64,000 nucleotides of DNA from Sepiola atlantica (Eukaryota > Mollusca > Cephalopoda > Sepiida > Sepiolidae), in assembly GCA_963556195.1 (NCBI GenBank), contig OY744521.1, positions 134,778,527 to 134,842,526 of the forward strand, written 5' to 3'. Positions 58,583 to 64,000 of this stretch are shown piece by piece (position 1 is the stretch's first letter; each line of letters starts with the position of its first letter). Position numbers and translations under genes: made by a program. The notes under the pieces are model-generated. The model saw only the letters and a program-made list of their open reading frames with translations. It was not told the DNA's origin and searched no databases.

Positions 58583-58643
<61 letters not shown>
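58583..58643. repeat. (TA)n microsatellite
   Basis: A TA tract of about 60 bases. Confidence 0.95.
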
Positions 58644-58646
<3 letters not shown>

Positions 58647-58649
58647 CGC

Positions 58650-59470
58650 TTATACGCCCGCATCACGAAGCGGATTCTTTTCTTTCGTTTGTTTCTTTTC
58701 CAATATGTCGGCTCTATTTTCATTGCATCTCTCCAATGTCTAATTTCAAAAGTCGACAGGATACAACAGTATTCCGACTTTATTTCATATCAAAATGATG
58801 TTAATCTCTATTATTATGATTCGGCTCTTTCCCGCCTCCGGACGTCACACACTTTCATTTTATCTGACGATTTCCATTTTACATAATGGTAGACACCATC
58901 TGCAGCAATAACCTTATTTTATATGCAAATCATAACCTTGCAAAGTTTTCTTAGGCAAGATCGTTTTTTCTCTCCTTTTTTCCAAATCGTGTTTTATTTG
59001 AAAAGATGGGTGCATCATGTATGTATTGTTATCGGCCCTCCTGGATATTTCACATTCAATACATACACACAAATATATGTGTATGTACAATATTTAGTGT
59101 ATCGAATAGTGGATACGCATGGCAACAGAGACTAATAGTAATAAAAACACGAGCATATCATTAAAGCATAACCGACATTTCTGTTGATTCGAACAACCTT
59201 AATTATTCGCTGTTGATAAGGTTTATTGTAACGAAAAATGTGGCTGATTTACAGCAGAACGTGGACGAGGATTTATGGGGACGTGAGGCGATAAATGAGT
59301 GGGGAAAATAAAGGTGGGTGCTGTTAATAGTCCTATGAAAGAGGAATGGTAGATTTAGTATGCAGCTAGGTGTTAGTGTGAGCAAGAAGAGAGGTGGGCT
59401 GAGTATGCTATAGGAGGAGGCGATGTTTTAAACCTTCTCGTATAAAAAGAATAATTCAAAACACCATGCG
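58650..59470. other. Unassigned AT-rich DNA
   Basis: Nothing recognised. Confidence 0.4.
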
Positions 59471-59477
59471 AGTGGGG

Positions 59478-59518
59478 CGTAATAATTTATTTCACATACA
59501 ACATAGGATCATCAGACG
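59478..59518 (-). ncRNA. Decayed hammerhead-like motif
   Basis: On the minus strand: CGT (helix I), CTGATGA, a helix II with mismatches, GAAA, an AT-rich helix III (ATA/TAT), the predicted cleavage T, and ACG pairing with CGT. The GAAATAA context is like that of P2. Helix II has a mismatch and a wobble pair, so it is probably a relic. Confidence 0.35.
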
Positions 59519-59767
59519 TGAAACTGATGAGCAACAAAAATCAACATAATCATTTATAATATATATTATGATAATAATTTATTATATAATAACGTATCTT
59601 TATGTATGTTGTAGTTAGTTTCAATATCTAGGTGAAAATATTATTACGTCCGACTGACATGGTGTGTTATTTCAATTGTAAGTTTATTTGTTGCTATGTA
59701 TCTACATTGAGTTATCTAACAAAGTTTTCCTGGCAAGAACAATTCATCAAACTCTAATTTACAATGC

Positions 59768-59780
59768 TACATATATATAT

Positions 59781-59830
<50 letters not shown>
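59768..59830. repeat. (TA)n microsatellite
   Basis: A TA tract that serves as the target side of the mariner fragment at 59831. Confidence 0.95.
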
Positions 59831-59832
<2 letters not shown>

Positions 59833-60410
59833 TTGGCCAAAGAGTTCTTTCGTTTTTTAGGAAGGAGAAACACACACATCAAATTTAGAAACATAACCGA
59901 GTTTATGAAATTCATTTTCCACGTTCAATTTGGAAATCTTAAGAATGTCTGCGATTGTTTGTTGTTGTCAAACAGCAATATTGTTTAACTACCGCTTTTA
60001 CTTGGTCACTGTCGATTATCCTTGGCCAGATAGAGCGAGGGGTATCTCTCACTGTAAAGTTTACTTTACGTAATCGAGTAAACCATTTCTGGTACACCCT
60101 TACTGTAACAGCATTCTCCTCATACGCATGGCATATCTTTATGCAGGTTTGTATCTTATTTCCTTTCATTTGTAAAAAAAGAAATTAGATATCGTTCGTG
60201 CTCTGCTTGATCCTCCATTTACAGGCCTGAAATACAAGTAAAAATGTAAGAACTCTGCTCGGGGCTTATTACACACTGACGTCCACATACTCGCTACACC
60301 AACTACAGGATTTGAAGAATAGTAATCTAAAAGGATCTTATCTAAAAGGATCTTCAGTAGGCCGGAAAGATGACATTAAAAAAAACAAACGAACTTTTTG
60401 GTCAAATCAA
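59831..60410 (-). mobile_element. Internally deleted mariner element
   Basis: The left end ggttggccaaagagttcttt and the right end (other strand: ttgatttgaccaaaaagttc) are mariner terminal repeats, and TA lies at both edges. Only about 580 bp remain where a mariner is usually near 1.3 kb. The transposase N-terminus is kept and the catalytic part is gone, so the element is non-autonomous, a deletion intermediate on the way to a MITE. Confidence 0.75.
59850..60169 (-). pseudogene. Mariner transposase N-terminal fragment
   Basis: The minus-strand frame from 60169 encodes the paired helix-turn-helix DNA-binding region: ICHAYEENAVTVRVYQKWFT, then R.VNFTV.DTPRS.WP and DSDQVKAVV, matching the 'YGEDAV....QKWF..FR.G.....D.PRSGRP' pattern of animal mariners. 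In a shifted frame below 59960 the protein continues with ILKISKLNVENE and LGYVSKFDV, then ends within the terminal repeat. The DDE catalytic domain is deleted. Confidence 0.85.
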
Positions 60411-60414
60411 TATA

Positions 60415-61022
60415 TGGCTACGCAACAAAACCCAATAGCCTTAAGTTAAGCTTGAGTGACCCTGAGAAGTGGGTTGAACTGAGTGTGAACGTTTGAATTG
60501 GAAAACAAAGAAACCTACTAGATTCAAGCAGTAGAAGCCGTATATAAAACAAATATTTCTGAATTTCGCAGTTAGCCTGAGGAATTCCTTCGCTGTAATG
60601 AAACTAACGTTTTTCTGTAGCTATATTAAGTGTAACGGTTACGTTTTTATATTTTTTCAGCGTAAGTAATTTCTTGGCGTATTTTTTCTTTCGAAACATG
60701 ATTTCCAAATTTGATTTAACTGAATTTAAATTAAACAAATTAATGCCACCAATAAACTTTTGACACCAATCATGGTGGCATAACTTTATCTTCAATCGCT
60801 ACTCGCGGCTGATTCTCTCCCTTCTAACTACCTAAATTCATAGATTGCTATTGCTCTCTAACCCACTCCTTCAGATATATAAAGTATATATTAGTATTTC
60901 AGGTGTAATTTTGTTCATAGGAATTGGATTAACAATCCTAGGAACCTTACCCTGTTTATATAAGTGTACCCAATAACAAGTATAACAATATATTTAGTAT
61001 AAATCTGTATTCATACAAACAT
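60415..61022. other. Unassigned AT-rich DNA
   Basis: Nothing recognised. Confidence 0.4.
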
Positions 61023-61027
61023 TTATA

Positions 61028-61155
61028 GCTACATAGGTGCATACATGTTTTGACCAACGCCTGAGATGGGTGAATCCTCGTAAGGCTAAATATCCAATCG
61101 ATTCAATATTCGGCCTGACGAGGCTTCAGCTGAAACATGCATGCACATATGTAGC
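61028..61155. repeat. Fold-back element P9
   Basis: Arms 61028-61050 and 61133-61155 pair nearly perfectly (gctacata.gtgcata.atgttt). Interior bases pair in part (cctcgtaaggc against gcctgacgagg). The right half carries a hammerhead motif on the plus strand; the left half read on the minus strand has a damaged core (CTTACGA). Confidence 0.75.
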
Positions 61156-61156
61156 C
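61112..61156 (+). ncRNA. Hammerhead ribozyme-like motif in P9
   Basis: GGC (61112-61114) pairs with GCC (61154-61156) as helix I; CTGACGA is at 61115-61121; helix II is GGC/GCT (61122-61124 and 61129-61131) with loop TTCA and one G-T pair; GAAA is at 61132-61135; helix III is ACAT (61135-61138) with ATGT (61149-61152); A61153 is the predicted cleavage base. The core is intact; helices I and II are only three pairs long. Confidence 0.5.
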
Positions 61157-61354
61157 ATACATGTTTCTGTACATCTCTATCTAAACATAGTTCGGTATGA
61201 GTATATGTTTATGCATTCGTATGTGCAAGATTTCCCGATCATTATGAATGTTAGAAAACAGCTTTGTGTAGCAAGGGTTGGGGTAATGTGGATGGGTATA
61301 TTTAGTTAAATTTAGTTTGTTTTTCTTTTCAAGTTTTTTTTATTTTTAATTTAA

Positions 61355-61597
61355 CTCACCCAAAACAAGGCCCATTGTCACTGAGACGTAAGGGACAATT
61401 GTGAGTGTGGAGCCATATCCATAGGAGCATCCGAAGTGGGGAGTTGTGCAGTAAGATATTTGTTCACATTACATTTAGATATGTGTATGTTGGTGCAGTC
61501 AGGGAATCGGGGAGAGAATTACAAAGGCTGAGATTTCGATGAAAGAAGCTATTAGAGTAGAATGCCCTCTGACATCTGGGGGTCTCTACATACAGTG
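61355..61597 (-). pseudogene. LINE reverse transcriptase C-terminal remnant
   Basis: The minus strand translates to 'LYVETPRCQRAFYSNSFFHR' followed by 'LCNSLPDS', which matches the LYTVEVLRCRRAFYSKSFFPRA remnant at 23646-23900. The nucleotide similarity extends into 'gacgtaaggg.c'. It abuts an R1 copy at 61600, as the other minus-strand copy abuts R1 at 23905, although here R1 points the other way. Confidence 0.7.
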
Positions 61598-61599
61598 TT

Positions 61600-61965
61600 A
61601 TGCAAAAGCGATAGAAACCCTTTTTGAAATTTTAACAATAGGTATTAGACATCAATTAATGAATATTCCCAAAATGTCAGCTTCTCAAATATTTTAGAAG
61701 CATTTGAAAATTAAATATTTCAGATTTGTATTAAATTTGATCACTAGTCATTATTTCTTAAGATCCCTTAAGATTAAACCTCAAATTTTAGGCATATTCT
61801 AGAATCAAAACTTTGCAATAGATGTTGATCAACATTGGAATAATGATTCTAAGCATAAGGTTTAGTATCATTATATCTTGATTTTAATATTCGTGAGAGT
61901 ATAAAAAATTGGTGTAAAACTGTTCTTTTCGAGGAATTCATTTTACCCGTCCTGAGACAAATATT
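61600..61965 (+). repeat. R1 dispersed repeat, 5'-truncated copy
   Basis: It matches 660-1500 in the same orientation (minus the insertion there), from 'gaaattttaacaataggtat' to 'ttcattttacccgtcctgag', and ends in AT-rich sequence. Confidence 0.7.
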
Positions 61966-61969
61966 ATAA

Positions 61970-62435
61970 TAATATATAATTTTCGGATTACAATTATCCC
62001 TAAAAGGTTGGGATTTATAATTAGCTTATAATTTCCTGTCAATTATACATTCTTCGTAAAATGAATATTGGTTTTACCCTACAGCATAATTTCTTCAAAA
62101 CGGAACGCTGTTAAGGGGGAGGTCCCCTGGCCGACTCAATGGTGACTAAAGTATTACTCCACCCTTACCACCAATGAAAGTATATTACGTACTATTTTGT
62201 AGTTATCAGCCCTGTCATTCTGGTAATCCATTCCTCTCTGTCACTCTCCCTTTCGCCCCAGCAATGTCCTGGGGTAAAAAAGAACATTTCTAAACAAAAT
62301 CGTTAGGCAGGCCGGAATATTGTTTGACACGAGGAAGGATATCCGGCTGTAAGAGTTAATCGGCGAGATATAAACTGTTATTTTTTACATACTAACATCC
62401 AAATAGAAGCCTTCGGTCCTCCCATCCCTTCACAC
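61970..62435. other. Unassigned DNA
   Basis: Nothing recognised. Confidence 0.4.
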
Positions 62436-62437
62436 TC

Positions 62438-62438
<1 letters not shown>

Positions 62439-62474
<36 letters not shown>

Positions 62475-62482
62475 CGTGCTTG
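62439..62482. repeat. (TG)n microsatellite
   Basis: A TG tract with CG variants at its end. Confidence 0.95.
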
Positions 62483-62869
62483 TGCTTGGCAATAAATCTA
62501 AATTGAAACACTCAGCTGTGGTGTCGTGGTGACAATTTCTAACAGAGCCGAAAATAACCTCTTTGGCATTTCGTCTCTTCTGCAAGTCTGGTTGACTACA
62601 TGGCATCTGTGATTAGAACCACATCCTGCAACAGAGGGGATACGGGTGGGGGATGCATTTAAGGTGTCTGATTACAATTGGGTGGTCTTATCGCCATCCC
62701 ATGTGTCAACAATGTTCGTATTTTATTTCTACTTTTATAGAACTGGGGCACAATCAGGATCAGATTATTTGCACTGTTAATCGAATGGATTAAATTTGTT
62801 TATATGGAAATTCTGTAAAATTACGTAGATGTTGCTAACTCTGCTACAAGAAGGTAGGCTCCAACTACC

Positions 62870-63790
62870 GGGCTAGAAAACGTCTCACACTTGCCAGTAT
62901 CCTATATCTCTATAAAGCCACCATTCGCTTGTGCATTGAGTATTGTTGCAACATGTGTGCCTGTGCACAACCAATAGCCTTTTCCTTTTGGTCAGGGTGC
63001 AAGACAAAAATTATAACCTAATAGATCCCGCACTATCTTCCCTGCTCTAACCTCTGTTGCATAGCCGCATTGTTGCATCTCTAAGCTTATATTTGAATTA
63101 CTTCCAGGGAATAATCTCCGATGAACTTACTGCACTTGAACCCCGTAAACGAAAACGGCTCCGACCCACCCGACGAGCAGCAAAATCCAACCCTTCACGG
63201 TAGAGATTCCTAGATGCCGGCATATTTTCTACTATAGCTTTTTTCCTCGGGTCGCTTGCCTTTGGAATTCCCTCCCTCCTCCTTGTTACCCCGTCCGTAC
63301 CAATAATGTAGAACAAACATCTTGCTTCCCAACTCCCCACCCAAGTTGCCCTCCCTACATCTGATCCCTACTACAGTATTGATTTACTCCTCTCCAGGAG
63401 TTAGGCACAAGGCCAGTTTTTATCTTACTCCCACAAGTAAGATGTGACCCAAGGTCGGGTCGGGAAAGTGGGGTTTAAAAATTGCCTGGGCAACCCCGTC
63501 GACATTCCCCGGTAGGGGCGCCTCAGGCAGTAAGCAATAAACTTACTCCTCCCCAAAGAGGGGAGGCGAAGCCTGGGAGGGTGGACCTCCGAGAACTGCA
63601 CAGGGCAGACCCATAGACTGGCGTAAATCAAGCCCCGAAGGCCAAGACAATACCAGTCTATGGGGTGCAGTATCCATCGGAACAGATACTACACTTTGAT
63701 CTTAGCCAAAAGGCCAGATCCCTACTACAGTAGCTGTGTACGCTTTAGAAGTAATGTTTTGTTTGGGACGAATAAAATAGAATAAAATTG
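62870..63790 (+). pseudogene. LINE 3' end remnant, split by a U2-headed element
   Basis: The 5' part translates to ILYLYKATIRLCIEYC, the RT C-terminal 'L..LYK.TVRPC.EYC' motif, followed in shifted frames by 'ASLSLYLNYFQGIISDEL' and 'LAFGIPSLL'. The 3' untranslated part resumes at 63733 and ends in an (AATAAAAT)-like tail at about 63772-63793. Between 63379 and 63716 lies an inserted short element with its target duplication. A parallel copy is at 43435-43960. Confidence 0.75.
63379..63716 (-). mobile_element. U2 snRNA-headed SINE with 16-bp target duplication
   Basis: The 338-bp insertion is bounded by the exact 16-base direct repeat gatccctactacagta at 63363-63378 and 63717-63732. Its 5' end, on the minus strand, is the U2 snRNA 5' region: GGCCTTTTGGCTAAGATCA, then AGTGTAGTATCTGTTC (about 63676-63715). 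The body is GC-rich and unrelated to U2, with a hairpin ccatagactgg/ccagtctatgg and further stems. The target duplication indicates insertion by LINE machinery. SINEs with snRNA-derived heads are known as a class; I do not recognise this family. Confidence 0.8.
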
Positions 63791-63794
63791 AATC

Positions 63795-64000
63795 CTAGAA
63801 GCGGCTTCATCCTTTTGCGGGGTGCTCATTATTTTGTATAAGTACAGTGCACCCCTTCATATTTTATTGACCGAATCGGCTATTTCTTACACCCGTCCCC
63901 ATAAAATGGACACCGATTACATCATATAACACAAATTAACCTCTTCCTCTACTGAGTAACTGAACAGGCAAAAGTTCATTTAATTCACTGTATTTGGAAA
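63795..64000. other. Unassigned DNA
   Basis: Nothing recognised at the end of the window. Confidence 0.4.

Noticed and set aside
63425..63631. 68-codon minus-strand frame
   Set aside because: It lies within the U2-headed short retroposon, whose length and structure are those of a non-coding element.
63676..63716. A functional U2 snRNA gene
   Set aside because: Only the 5' part of U2 is present, joined to unrelated sequence and bounded by a retroposition target duplication.

Overview
This 64 kb window looks like non-coding DNA from a large, repeat-rich animal genome. The base composition is AT-rich. Long (TA)n tracts, often joined to (CA)n, (ACGC)n or (TATG)n, recur every few kilobases, and no open reading frame longer than about 155 codons is present. 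The mix of CR1/L2-like LINE ends, hAT- and mariner-type elements, tRNA-, 5S- and U2-derived short elements and fold-back elements seated in (TA)n tracts fits a marine invertebrate. A cephalopod mollusc such as an octopus is my best guess, as an inference only; no species-diagnostic gene is present. I see no intact host gene, tRNA gene, rRNA gene or CRISPR array.

Region by region. 0-9 kb: an R1 repeat (525-1500) split by a small hAT-like element, an R5 repeat, R2 copies and a fold-back at 7.8-8.0 kb. 9-16 kb: R1 and R4 pieces, a single-arm hammerhead element at 13.5 kb, and a palindrome at 14.14-14.36 kb with a well-formed hammerhead ribozyme motif in each arm, one per strand. 16-19.3 kb: two unrelated minisatellites that both have a 29-bp period, then a complete 602-bp non-autonomous hAT element with an 8-bp target-site duplication. 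20-30 kb: R3 repeats, a minus-strand LINE end beside an R1 copy, a tRNA-like element followed by a canonical hammerhead core at 25.18 kb, a long inverted repeat at 26.1-26.6 kb and an R2 tandem array. 29.8-34.4 kb: two diverged 5S-rRNA-derived elements. 35-43 kb: R2, R1, two fold-backs and a broken mariner-superfamily transposon with terminal repeats. 43-53 kb: a LINE end, R3, R2, and an R5 copy with a tRNA-like head. 53.6-58 kb: a cluster of fold-back elements, including a 214-bp palindrome with no mismatch that I could find, nested between 124-bp inverted arms. 59-64 kb: an internally deleted mariner, another hammerhead fold-back, two LINE ends, and a U2-snRNA-headed short element inserted into the second LINE with a 16-bp target duplication.

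The most notable theme is a set of fold-back elements, mostly in or beside (TA)n tracts. Several carry the hammerhead core (CTGANGA, helix II, GAAA), and the best have matching helices I and III. Hammerhead motifs are established in Penelope-like retroelements and metazoan retrozymes. Their arrangement here as head-to-head inverted copies giving a motif on both strands is what deserves a second look. Stretches not listed are AT-rich DNA in which I recognise nothing. All repeat-family names (R1 to R5) are local labels for similarities I found by eye within this window.
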